Positions 42,698-50,360 of a stretch of DNA of 64,000 nucleotides are shown one piece after another. The stretch lies in the NCBI GenBank assembly GCA_014360755.1, contig JACIWX010000005.1, positions 141,529 to 205,528 of the forward strand, read 5' to 3'. Position 1 is the first letter of the stretch, and each line of letters starts with the position of its first letter. A program made the position numbers and the translations under genes. The DNA comes from Chloroflexota bacterium (lineage in GTDB: Bacteria > Chloroflexota > Anaerolineae > UBA2200). The notes under the pieces are model-generated. The model was not told the DNA's origin and searched no databases. It worked only from the letters and a program-made list of their open reading frames with translations.

Positions 42698-42774
42698 GCA
42701 TACTGCAAGTTATAGGTATCGGCGCATTTCAGTATGCGTAACAGTGCTTTGCTAGGCCAGGTGGGAGGTGTGTG

Positions 42775-43107
42775 ATGAAACTAATTATGGCCATCATACA
42801 AGATGTAGATTCAAGGGGGCTGCTGGACGCTCTGATGGCTGAAGGGTACCGTGCGACGAAGATCAGCACAACAGGGGGCTTCCTGGTGCGCGGCAATGCG
42901 ACGATCCTGATTGGCATCCCAGATGATCGGGTGGAGGATGTCTTGGGCATTTTACGCAAACACTGTCATGCCCGGCGTGAATTTGTGTCCCCTGTCATGC
43001 CCCTCAGTGAGGCTGCGGCAGCACGACAATGGGTGCAGCCCTTGGAGGTGGAAGTAGGAGGAGCCACCGTATTTGTGCTGAACGTAGAGCGTTTCGAGCA
43101 GTTGTGA
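42775..43107 (+). CDS. Cyclic-di-AMP receptor-like protein (DarA/PstA, PII-like)
   Basis: The 110-residue protein resembles DarA/PstA (family DUF970), a PII-fold trimer that binds cyclic di-AMP. It shows MKLIMAIIQDVDSRGLLDAL, the loop YRATKISTTGGFLVRGNATI, IGIPDDRVEDVLGILRKHC and a C-terminal strand GGATVFVLNVERFEQL, all matching the family pattern. Its partners in signalling are not known even in Firmicutes. The start is ATG 42775, with GGGAGG 6 bp upstream. No diadenylate cyclase is in the window. Confidence 0.88.
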   Translation: MKLIMAIIQDVDSRGLLDALMAEGYRATKISTTGGFLVRGNATILIGIPDDRVEDVLGILRKHCHARREFVSPVMPLSEAAAARQWVQPLEVEVGGATVFVLNVERFEQL

Positions 43108-43142
43108 TTCCTACATGCCAAGCCTCCCCGCGATAGAATCCC

Positions 43143-45011
43143 GTGAAGAGCGTGTCTGTCTTGCCTGAATGCCCTAGCCACTGGATCAGGCAGCATTGGA
43201 CCGACCTAGCATTGTTTGGCCTCCTGCCTGGCGCGTTCCTCCTGCGGATATATGGCTTAGACTGGGATCATGGTTTCTTCTTCCATCCGGATGAGCGCCA
43301 GATTTTGATGGTTGTCGCTGGCTTATCATGGCCACGAGATCCTCTCACATTGTTGACTCCTCATAGTCCCCTGAACCCTCATTTCTTTGCCTATGGTTCT
43401 TTTCCAATATATCTGCTGCGCTTGCTCTCTTCGTTACTGGCGGTTTGGCGTGCAGAGTGGGCTTCTATGGGCCGCTTCTATCTGTTAGGTCGCCTCCTTT
43501 CCGCGTTCTTTGACACGCTTACCGTATGGAGTACCTACTTGTTAGCGCGCAAGGTACATGGTCGGTTTGCAGCTATTCTAGCCGCTACTTTTGTCATTTT
43601 CACTGTCTTGCATATCCAACAAGCCCACTTCTATACGGTAGATACCCTTCTTACGGTGCTGGTCGTCCTGGCTGTCCACAAAGCCGTGGATGTTGCGCGA
43701 GGTGGGAGACTCCGTGATGGGTTGATGCTTGGCGTGATTTTCGGTATGGCTCTGGCGACAAAGGTCAGCGCGTTGCCACTGATCGCAGTAGTGATAGCAG
43801 CGTGGTTAGCATTTGGCTGGCCCCAGCCGAGAAAGGGGGAGAAGGTATGGCTTCGGTTGCGATCGGCATGGCATCAAGTGCAGAGTAAAGCATTGCGCAC
43901 CCTCGGGATGGCTGCAGGGTGCTTTGTCCTATTGCAGCCTTATGCTGTGATAGATGGATACCATTTTGCCCTGGGAGTAGGACAGGAGATCGCGATGGCG
44001 CGCGGGTGGTTCGACTTTCCCTACACACGCCAGTATATTGGCACCGTTCCCTATCTCTATCATGCGAGGCAGATCTTGTTGTTTGCGATGGGCTTACCGC
44101 TGGGGTGCCTGGGCTTCAGCGGCTTATTGTGGCTGTTTCTCCGCCAATGGCGGCATTTTTCTCGCGACGAAGCCGTTCTGATGGTTTGGCCCGTGCTCTA
44201 TATGGCAGTGAATGGAGGATCACATGCCAAGTTCATCCGTTATGCACTGCCCATTTTGCCATTCCTCTCCCTAGCCGCGGCAGCGATGTGGGTGAAAACT
44301 TGGGATATGCTGGGGAAAGCCCGCCGCAATCAGGGACGGTGCCCTGCATTGTTGATGAGATGGGCATGGGGGCTATTGCTCTGTGGAGTTTTGCTAGCTA
44401 CCCTATTCTATGCCATCGCGTTTCTGAATGTTTATCGGCAGGTGCATCCCTGGATACAGGCGACAGCATGGCTTTGCCAGCATGCCCCGGCAGGGAGCTC
44501 GATACTGACGGAGTACTGGGATGATCCCCTGCCCGTGCAAGGAGGGATTTCGCGTGGGGGATGTCCGAAGGAATACGTTTTCATCACAATAGACATGTAC
44601 GCCGTAGATACGGAAGCGCGATTGGAGAATTTGCTCGATAGCATTGAGGCTAGCAATTACATTGTACTCTCCAGCCAGAGGCTTTATGCGCCTATCTCAC
44701 GCCTGTCCGAATGCTATCCGATAGCCAGCCGTTATTATCAGCGCTTGTTCGCTGAAGAACTCGGTTTTCAGTTGGTGGCGGCACCGGCGGTATATCCACA
44801 ATGGCTGGGCATCACCTTGTTGGATAACCCACGCCATGGCTTGCCGTTGCCTTCACCCCTGCTCCTCGTGGCAAGCCAGCCCAAGGGTTTGGTTCTCCAC
44901 CTGGGCCAGGCTGATGAGAGTTTTACCGTGTACGATCATCCCCAACCCCTGATCTTTGCCAAGGTTACACGCCTGTCACGTGAGGAACTGCGGACACTGC
45001 TTGTGCCCTGA
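43143..45011 (+). CDS. Polytopic GT39-like (GT-C) membrane glycosyltransferase
   Basis: The 622-residue protein with about 11-13 predicted membrane helices has the GT-C acidic loop motif WDHGFFFHPDERQILMV just after the first helix. It also carries the family features HIQQAHFYTVDTLL and GGSHAKFIRYALPILPFL. The C-terminal non-membrane domain ends QADESFTVYDHPQPLIF. It is clearly paralogous to the first 640 residues of the fusion at 52501 (PDERHIW and ADESFTVYDHPKVLIF). It probably transfers a sugar from a polyprenyl-phosphate donor on the outer face; acceptor and donor are unknown. The GTG start has a weak ribosome-binding site. Confidence 0.85.
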   Translation: MKSVSVLPECPSHWIRQHWTDLALFGLLPGAFLLRIYGLDWDHGFFFHPDERQILMVVAGLSWPRDPLTLLTPHSPLNPHFFAYGSFPIYLLRLLSSLLAVWRAEWASMGRFYLLGRLLSAFFDTLTVWSTYLLARKVHGRFAAILAATFVIFTVLHIQQAHFYTVDTLLTVLVVLAVHKAVDVARGGRLRDGLMLGVIFGMALATKVSALPLIAVVIAAWLAFGWPQPRKGEKVWLRLRSAWHQVQSKALRTLGMAAGCFVLLQPYAVIDGYHFALGVGQEIAMARGWFDFPYTRQYIGTVPYLYHARQILLFAMGLPLGCLGFSGLLWLFLRQWRHFSRDEAVLMVWPVLYMAVNGGSHAKFIRYALPILPFLSLAAAAMWVKTWDMLGKARRNQGRCPALLMRWAWGLLLCGVLLATLFYAIAFLNVYRQVHPWIQATAWLCQHAPAGSSILTEYWDDPLPVQGGISRGGCPKEYVFITIDMYAVDTEARLENLLDSIEASNYIVLSSQRLYAPISRLSECYPIASRYYQRLFAEELGFQLVAAPAVYPQWLGITLLDNPRHGLPLPSPLLLVASQPKGLVLHLGQADESFTVYDHPQPLIFAKVTRLSREELRTLLVP

Positions 45012-45093
45012 GGTTACTCGTTCTGTGCTAAGAGCGCATCTGAGGGTTGGGCATAGCGTACCCAGTTGGGATACTCCCTGTGTTTGGGTCCAC

Positions 45094-45122
45094 TTGTCAA
45101 TACTCTAGCCGTGGGTTATAAT
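45094..45122 (+). promoter_or_regulatory. Promoter giving a near-leaderless transcript
   Basis: TTGTCA (45094-45099) and TATAAT (45117-45122) are separated by 17 bp. The start codon ATG 45131 lies only 9 bp beyond the -10 box, so transcription would begin at or next to the start codon. Confidence 0.68.
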
Positions 45123-45130
45123 TGCCGACG

Positions 45131-46132
45131 ATGAAAAAATGGCGTCCATGGATTGGTATTCTCATTAGCATAGTGTGTCTCTATCTCGTCGCCAGAGGCC
45201 TGGATTTTGGCAGCCTGCTGACGGCACTCAGCCAAGTGCATTATGTGCTTCTTTTACCTGTCATTGGATTGCTCGTCTTCATTTTCCTGGCGCGAGCCTT
45301 GCGCTGGCGGGCATTGTTTCATACGCATGCGAGGTTGCGCATTGGCCGGCTGTTCAACTGGGTCAATATTGGCTATCTGATCAATCACGTGTCTCCGCTG
45401 CGCCTTGGAGATCTACTGAGGGCTTACTTGCTTGCTCAGTTAGAATCACTGAGCCCTGTGCAGGCGCTGGCTACCGTGGTTGTAGAACGGGTTGCCGATA
45501 CATTGACCATCTTGGTTCTGCTGCTCTGTCTGTTCCCCTTCCTCTCGTTGCCCGATGCTTTTCTACGTCCTGCTTTTGGCATCGGCGTCTTGACCACAGC
45601 AGCCGTGATTTTCTTCTTTTTCTTAGCGGTGCAACGGGAACGCAGTCTAGCACTCTACGATAGGTTCGTAAGCCGGGTTGGTTTTTTGGATCGAACATGG
45701 GTGCGACGAAGTGTTGTCTCAGCAATGGATGGTTTGTCGGCGCTGGGTTCACTTCGCGGGGCAGTGGAAGTATTGGCGTGGTCGCTGGTTATCTGGATCA
45801 GTACAGCGGTCGAGTTCTACGCTGTGATGCGGATTAGTGGCTTGCGGCTGCCTTTCGCAGCCGCGTTGGCTGTGCTATGCTTTACGTCACTGGGCATGGT
45901 GGTGCCTTCTTCGCCCGGGTATATAGGCGTCTTTGAGTACATTACTGTGGTTGCTCTCTCGCTGTTTGGGGTAGATAAGGAGAGCGCGCTAGGCTATGCG
46001 CTGGTGCTCCATGCGCTGAGCTATCTCATCGTGGCAGTGTTAGGGCTTGTTGCGATTTGGATAGAGGGCTATTCCTACTCGCGCCTGCGCGAGACACTTA
46101 GCCAGGTGGGGTCTCATCAAATGTTCACATAA
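45131..46132 (+). CDS. Lysylphosphatidylglycerol synthase-type TM protein (flippase-like)
   Basis: The 333-residue protein of the LPG_synthase_TM/UPF0104 family has about 8 helices. Motifs are IVCLYLVARGLDFGSL, NWVNIGYLINHVSPLRLGDLLRAY (the conserved P-L-R-x-G-D motif) and ATVVVERVADTLTILVL. MVVPSSPGYIGVFEYITVVAL follows. Relatives include the membrane part of archaeal AglD and MprF, and the family is suspected of lipid or lipid-linked sugar flipping. It lies among glycosyltransferases, which supports such a role here. The start codon sits almost at the inferred transcription start. It is followed by the GT4 gene. Confidence 0.87.
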   Translation: MKKWRPWIGILISIVCLYLVARGLDFGSLLTALSQVHYVLLLPVIGLLVFIFLARALRWRALFHTHARLRIGRLFNWVNIGYLINHVSPLRLGDLLRAYLLAQLESLSPVQALATVVVERVADTLTILVLLLCLFPFLSLPDAFLRPAFGIGVLTTAAVIFFFFLAVQRERSLALYDRFVSRVGFLDRTWVRRSVVSAMDGLSALGSLRGAVEVLAWSLVIWISTAVEFYAVMRISGLRLPFAAALAVLCFTSLGMVVPSSPGYIGVFEYITVVALSLFGVDKESALGYALVLHALSYLIVAVLGLVAIWIEGYSYSRLRETLSQVGSHQMFT

Positions 46133-46165
46133 TGCAAATTCTATGCTGCTGGAGGAACATGGCTA

Positions 46166-47311
46166 GTGAAAATACTCGTCATATTAACATACTACTACCC
46201 TCATTGGACGGGCTTAACGGCTTATGCCAGACGGTTGTCGGAAGGCTTGGCTCGTCGAGGTCATCAGGTTACTGTGCTGACCTCGCGCTATTGGCGCACT
46301 CTTGCCAAAGAAGAAGTACACAAGGGTGTGCGCATTGTACGTCTTGAACCTTTGATGCGTATCAGCCGAGGCTTGGTGATGCCCGGCTTTCCTTTTGCGG
46401 CCTATCGTCTCATTAACGAACATGACGTAGTACAAGTCCATATCCCCATCCTAGAATCCCCGCTGGTTACTGCTCTGGCGAAGCGAGCAGGGAAGAAGGT
46501 ATTGATTACCCATCACGGGGATTTGGTGATGCCTTCAAAACCATTTGATCAGTTTGTTGAGATGACTGTCACCTGGCTGATGCGCCAGGCTCTGAAGAGT
46601 GCAGCGCGGATAACGATACACACTAGGGACTATGCAGACAATTCACCCTTCCTCAGGCCGTTCCGAGAGAAGCTGGTACCAATCCTGCCCCCTGTGGAAA
46701 TTCCTCAGCCGATTCCTGAGCAGGTTGTGGCTTGGCGTCGTGAATTGCAGCTCGATAAAGCCAAGCTGGTTGGCTTTGCAGGGCGTTTTGTCGAGGAAAA
46801 GGGGTTCGATTTCTTGCTGAAGGCGATACCGTACGTGTTGGAACAGATACCCAATGCCAGGTTTGTCTATGCAGGAGAAGTGAACGTAGTCTATGAGTCT
46901 TTCTTTGAACAATGGCGCCATCTGGTAGAGCGATGGAAGGACTATATCGTCATGTTAGGCTTGCTCGATGACGCCCAGAAGGTGGCCAATTTTTACGCTA
47001 TGTGTGATGTCCTGGCTTTACCAAGTCGTACAGATTGTTTCCCCATGGTACAGGTGGAGGCGATGCTCTGCGGTACACCGACCGTGGCGACAGACATCCC
47101 GGGATTGCGGGTGCCCATTCAGCTGACGAAAATGGGGCGCTTGGTACGCCCGCAGGATGAACGTGCTCTGGCTGAGGGGATTGTCGAGGTATTGAATAAT
47201 CGCGAGCGGTACATCAAGAGCCGCGAGGAGATCGCTGCTGTTTTTGACCTGGAGAAGACGATTGACGAATATGAGCGGTTGTTTCAGAGCCTAGTTCAGT
47301 CGGCTGATTGA
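46166..47311 (+). CDS. GT4-family glycosyltransferase
   Basis: The 381-residue GT-B-fold enzyme has the N-terminal ILVILTYYYPHWTGLTAYARRL donor-acceptor cleft and a middle LVGFAGRFVEEKGFDFLLKAI. The C-terminal E-x7-E-type region is DVLALPSRTDCFPMVQVEAML followed by CGTPTVATDIPGLR. It would transfer an activated sugar (for example GDP-mannose) to a lipid- or glycan-linked acceptor at the cytoplasmic face. The GTG start is 12 bp from GGAGG. Its 3' end overlaps the convergent FkbM gene by 16 bp. Confidence 0.9.
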   Translation: MKILVILTYYYPHWTGLTAYARRLSEGLARRGHQVTVLTSRYWRTLAKEEVHKGVRIVRLEPLMRISRGLVMPGFPFAAYRLINEHDVVQVHIPILESPLVTALAKRAGKKVLITHHGDLVMPSKPFDQFVEMTVTWLMRQALKSAARITIHTRDYADNSPFLRPFREKLVPILPPVEIPQPIPEQVVAWRRELQLDKAKLVGFAGRFVEEKGFDFLLKAIPYVLEQIPNARFVYAGEVNVVYESFFEQWRHLVERWKDYIVMLGLLDDAQKVANFYAMCDVLALPSRTDCFPMVQVEAMLCGTPTVATDIPGLRVPIQLTKMGRLVRPQDERALAEGIVEVLNNRERYIKSREEIAAVFDLEKTIDEYERLFQSLVQSAD

Positions 47312-48177
47312 GGCGATGGCGTTGGACCCGATGTCAACCAGTAGGGATTCTGAGCGTAGAGCAATCCCAGGTGGCGATGTGCGGGACAGGGTGTGATTTT
47401 GACCACCTGAAAACCGCGATTTGTGAGAAATCGAACTAGGTCCTGATGTGAAAAACCGCTGGTTCCCTCATGATATTCTAGGCAAAGATGGCGGATGCGC
47501 TGTAGGGTTTCGGGTTTTGTTTGAAAGAGAATCTCGTATTCTGCGCCTTCACAATCCATCTTTAGGTAGTCGCACTTTGACAGTTGCAACGCAGCGAACA
47601 ATTGGTCGAGAGTGATGCCCGGCACCTCGATGCACTCTCCTGACATCCCATTCTGGGGAGCAGCAGTGCTATGTGCGACGGCTTCTGAAGCGATGTGGAA
47701 GCGTGCTGGGCCTGTATGAGCGCACAGAGCATAGGGGAAAGCACGGACATTTTCAACCTGGTTCAGGCGAAGGTTTTCTTGTAGCAGGGCGAAGGATTGT
47801 GGGAATGGTTCGTAGGCATAGATCGTGGCGGAAGGATGCTCTTTGGCAACATGGATGGCGAAATCACCCAACCCTGCGCCGATGTCTATGATGGTCCAGT
47901 TATTCCCTATTTCGAGGCTGGCTTTCTCGTACTGGCGGTCGAGGCAAATCTCTTTGATAATCCAGATGTCCATGCGAGTGCGTACCTTAAAACGGCAACC
48001 ATTCCGCAGTGCGATAACGAATGGCTGCGCGGGGGGCAACCCGAGGAACGCCGCGATCATCCTGGGCCAGTTCTCTATCCCGAACAAAAGGGTGGGGATA
48101 GAGGATAAATAATACCGCCAGCGAGAGAGCAACAACCTATAATCTCCGTGCATGGAATCACGCATGGTGGTTATCAC
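47296..48177 (-). CDS. FkbM-family SAM-dependent methyltransferase
   Basis: The protein is about 293 residues, with a Rossmann methyltransferase core: WTIIDIGAGLGDFAIHVAKE, ATIYAYEPFPQSFALLQENL, and KCDYLKMDCEGAEYEILFQ, all typical of FkbM sugar O-methyltransferases. In this context it may methylate a glycan sugar. Starts at GTG 48177, ATG 48162 or ATG 48153 are all possible since no clear ribosome-binding site is seen. Its C-terminus and that of the convergent GT4 gene both read QSAD from opposite strands of the same palindromic overlap. Confidence 0.86.
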   Translation of the reverse strand: MITTMRDSMHGDYRLLLSRWRYYLSSIPTLLFGIENWPRMIAAFLGLPPAQPFVIALRNGCRFKVRTRMDIWIIKEICLDRQYEKASLEIGNNWTIIDIGAGLGDFAIHVAKEHPSATIYAYEPFPQSFALLQENLRLNQVENVRAFPYALCAHTGPARFHIASEAVAHSTAAPQNGMSGECIEVPGITLDQLFAALQLSKCDYLKMDCEGAEYEILFQTKPETLQRIRHLCLEYHEGTSGFSHQDLVRFLTNRGFQVVKITPCPAHRHLGLLYAQNPYWLTSGPTPSPQSAD

Positions 48178-48263
48178 TCGAGCGTAGGAAAACGCGAAGC
48201 ACCCCGTCTGTATTTTTGGTTACCGAGGACGTCATAACGCAATTATGGGGTGACCGTGCAATT

Positions 48264-48291
48264 TTGTCAATTGCATAGAGCAAAGTAGAAT
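48264..48291 (+). promoter_or_regulatory. Promoter of the tandem GT-C genes
   Basis: TTGTCA (48264-48269) and TAGAAT (48286-48291) are 16 bp apart. They lie 35 bp upstream of the TTG start at 48326, which has TTGGAGG 7 bp upstream. Confidence 0.6.
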
Positions 48292-48325
48292 GGATAAACG
48301 GCATGAATGACTTGGAGGTCATGGA

Positions 48326-50344
48326 TTGAGATCTGGGACACGTTCTCTATGGGGGATCTTGGGGCTGGTCGCGATATGGCTTGCCATCCTTGGACAACGT
48401 CGCCTCGCTACGCGAGAGTATGTGCTGGATGGAGTGCTTTTTCTGGCTCTTGCCGTGGTGCTCTTCTTACTGGTGGTGATGCGAAAAGAGAGCGAGGGCT
48501 CAGTCTTGTGGCCCCGTGGCTTCTCCCAACAAGAGCCACAGCGGGTCCCACTAACTAGCGGGCATGTACAACGTTTCTTACTTTATGCGACAGTCTTGCT
48601 GGCAGCGGTGGCTTTTGTCTCCTTAGCCAAGAACCGCTTTACATTGCGTGGGGTGTTGTGCTGGTGGGGGGCGGTGATCGCTTGGCTGCTGGCAACTGTA
48701 GAAGTGCGCTCGCGCTCTTTCCGCCTCAGGCTGCCGGATGCTGCTGCCTGGAAAGAGGCTTTGCGTTCGGGCATCCTGGTGATACGCACCAACTGGGCTA
48801 CCCTAACCTTGCTCGTTATCTTCTTAGTAGCGCTGTTCTTCCGTGTTTATCGCATTGATGCCATTCCTACAGATCCCGAGTCCGACCACGTAGAGGCGTC
48901 GAAGGATGTGTGGGATATCCTGCAAGGCCAGTACCGCATCTTTTTCCCCCGCAATACGGGGCGGGAACCCACGCAGTTCTACCTGACGGCTGCTCTGTCT
49001 CGCATTTTTGGTTACGGCTTTGTTACGCTCAAGCTGACGATGGCTCTGGTGGGCGTGCTAAATGTCATTCCCATGTACTTTCTGGGCAAAGAATTGTTGG
49101 ATAGACGTTTTGGCCTGCTAGCAGCGTTCTTTGTTGCCATTTCGTACTGGCATGTGATTATCAGCCGCATTGGTTTGCGCATCGTGCTTGCCCCGCTTTG
49201 GACTTCTGCTACACTGTACTTTCTCCTGCGTGCCTTTCGCACTAGGCAACGCAACGACTTCCTGCTCACCGGGGTATGTCTTGGGTTAGGGCTGTATGGT
49301 TATTATGCTTTTCGCATTGTACCGCTGCTGATTGTGGTACTTTGTGCGCTCAAAGTAGCATTTGATCGAGAACCAGGCTTTCAAGTGGGGCGTTTTGTGC
49401 AGCATTTCATTTTGCTGGTGATAACGTCCGCGTTGGTCTTTTTGCCCATGCTTCGCTATATGTACGATGAACCCAAGATGTATTGGTATCGCGCGTTGAC
49501 CCGCACAACCAACCTGGAAGTATCGACACCTCGCGACAACGTAAAGGTCTTTGCGGACAATGTAAAGCGGGCTTTTTTGATGTTTAACTGGATGGGTGAC
49601 GATGCCTGGCCAGAAAGCGTTCCTCTGCGCCCTGCTCTCGACTATGTGAGTGGCGGCTTGTTTGTCCTGGGAGCGGCGTATGTGCTCTATTTGTTCTTCG
49701 TCAAACGCCGGCCACTTGCTCTTTATTTGATTGTGTCCGTGTTTGTCTTGCTGTTGCCTTCTACGCTCGCCATTGCGTTCCCTATTGAGAATCCTAGCAA
49801 TTTACGCGCTTCTGCGGTGATTCCGGTGATGCTTCTCTTGGTGGCTTTGCCGATATATCTGGTGGGCAAGAGGGTAATTCAACTGATGCGCGGGAGCATG
49901 GGCATCGTATTGGTGATTGCCATGGTGGTCTTGGTGCTGTGGCAAGCGGCTCGGCTCAATTTCCAGACCTATTTTGTGGATTATCGAGAGCATTACCGTC
50001 GCTCAGCCTGGAATGCGACAGATATGGCGCGCGTTATCCGCTCTTTTGGCGATATCTACGGTGGCATACAGAATGCGTACCTCATCTGCACACCCTATTG
50101 GATCGATGGTTGGACGATATCGCTGGTGCTCGGAGACATCACTTGGGCGAATTTCATCTTTCAGCCAAGTGACATGGAGCCGCATCTGGTAGAACCCCGC
50201 AATAGGCTATACATCTACAATCCAATAAACACAGAGGCAGAGCGGTGGCTGCTGGAACACTACCCCAATGGACAATTGATGCGTTTTGAGGCTTTTTCGC
50301 CAGACAAGAACTTTATGATTTTCTTCGCTCCAGCGCGATGGTGA
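48326..50344 (+). CDS. Polytopic GT39-like (GT-C) membrane glycosyltransferase
   Basis: The 672-residue protein has about 13 predicted membrane helices. An unusual N-terminal part of about 150 residues with four helices precedes the GT-C module. The acidic loop motif is IPTDPESDHVEASKDVWDIL. It is followed by YRIFFPRNTGREPTQFYLTA and SYWHVIISRIGLRIVLAPLW, typical of GT39/ArnT-like enzymes. The C-terminal extracytoplasmic domain is small. It is a clear paralog of the next gene (shared YRIFFP, GRE and LTxALVG patterns). Donor and acceptor are unknown. Confidence 0.85.
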   Translation: MRSGTRSLWGILGLVAIWLAILGQRRLATREYVLDGVLFLALAVVLFLLVVMRKESEGSVLWPRGFSQQEPQRVPLTSGHVQRFLLYATVLLAAVAFVSLAKNRFTLRGVLCWWGAVIAWLLATVEVRSRSFRLRLPDAAAWKEALRSGILVIRTNWATLTLLVIFLVALFFRVYRIDAIPTDPESDHVEASKDVWDILQGQYRIFFPRNTGREPTQFYLTAALSRIFGYGFVTLKLTMALVGVLNVIPMYFLGKELLDRRFGLLAAFFVAISYWHVIISRIGLRIVLAPLWTSATLYFLLRAFRTRQRNDFLLTGVCLGLGLYGYYAFRIVPLLIVVLCALKVAFDREPGFQVGRFVQHFILLVITSALVFLPMLRYMYDEPKMYWYRALTRTTNLEVSTPRDNVKVFADNVKRAFLMFNWMGDDAWPESVPLRPALDYVSGGLFVLGAAYVLYLFFVKRRPLALYLIVSVFVLLLPSTLAIAFPIENPSNLRASAVIPVMLLLVALPIYLVGKRVIQLMRGSMGIVLVIAMVVLVLWQAARLNFQTYFVDYREHYRRSAWNATDMARVIRSFGDIYGGIQNAYLICTPYWIDGWTISLVLGDITWANFIFQPSDMEPHLVEPRNRLYIYNPINTEAERWLLEHYPNGQLMRFEAFSPDKNFMIFFAPARW

Positions 50345-50360
50345 AAGGGGAATAGCAACT

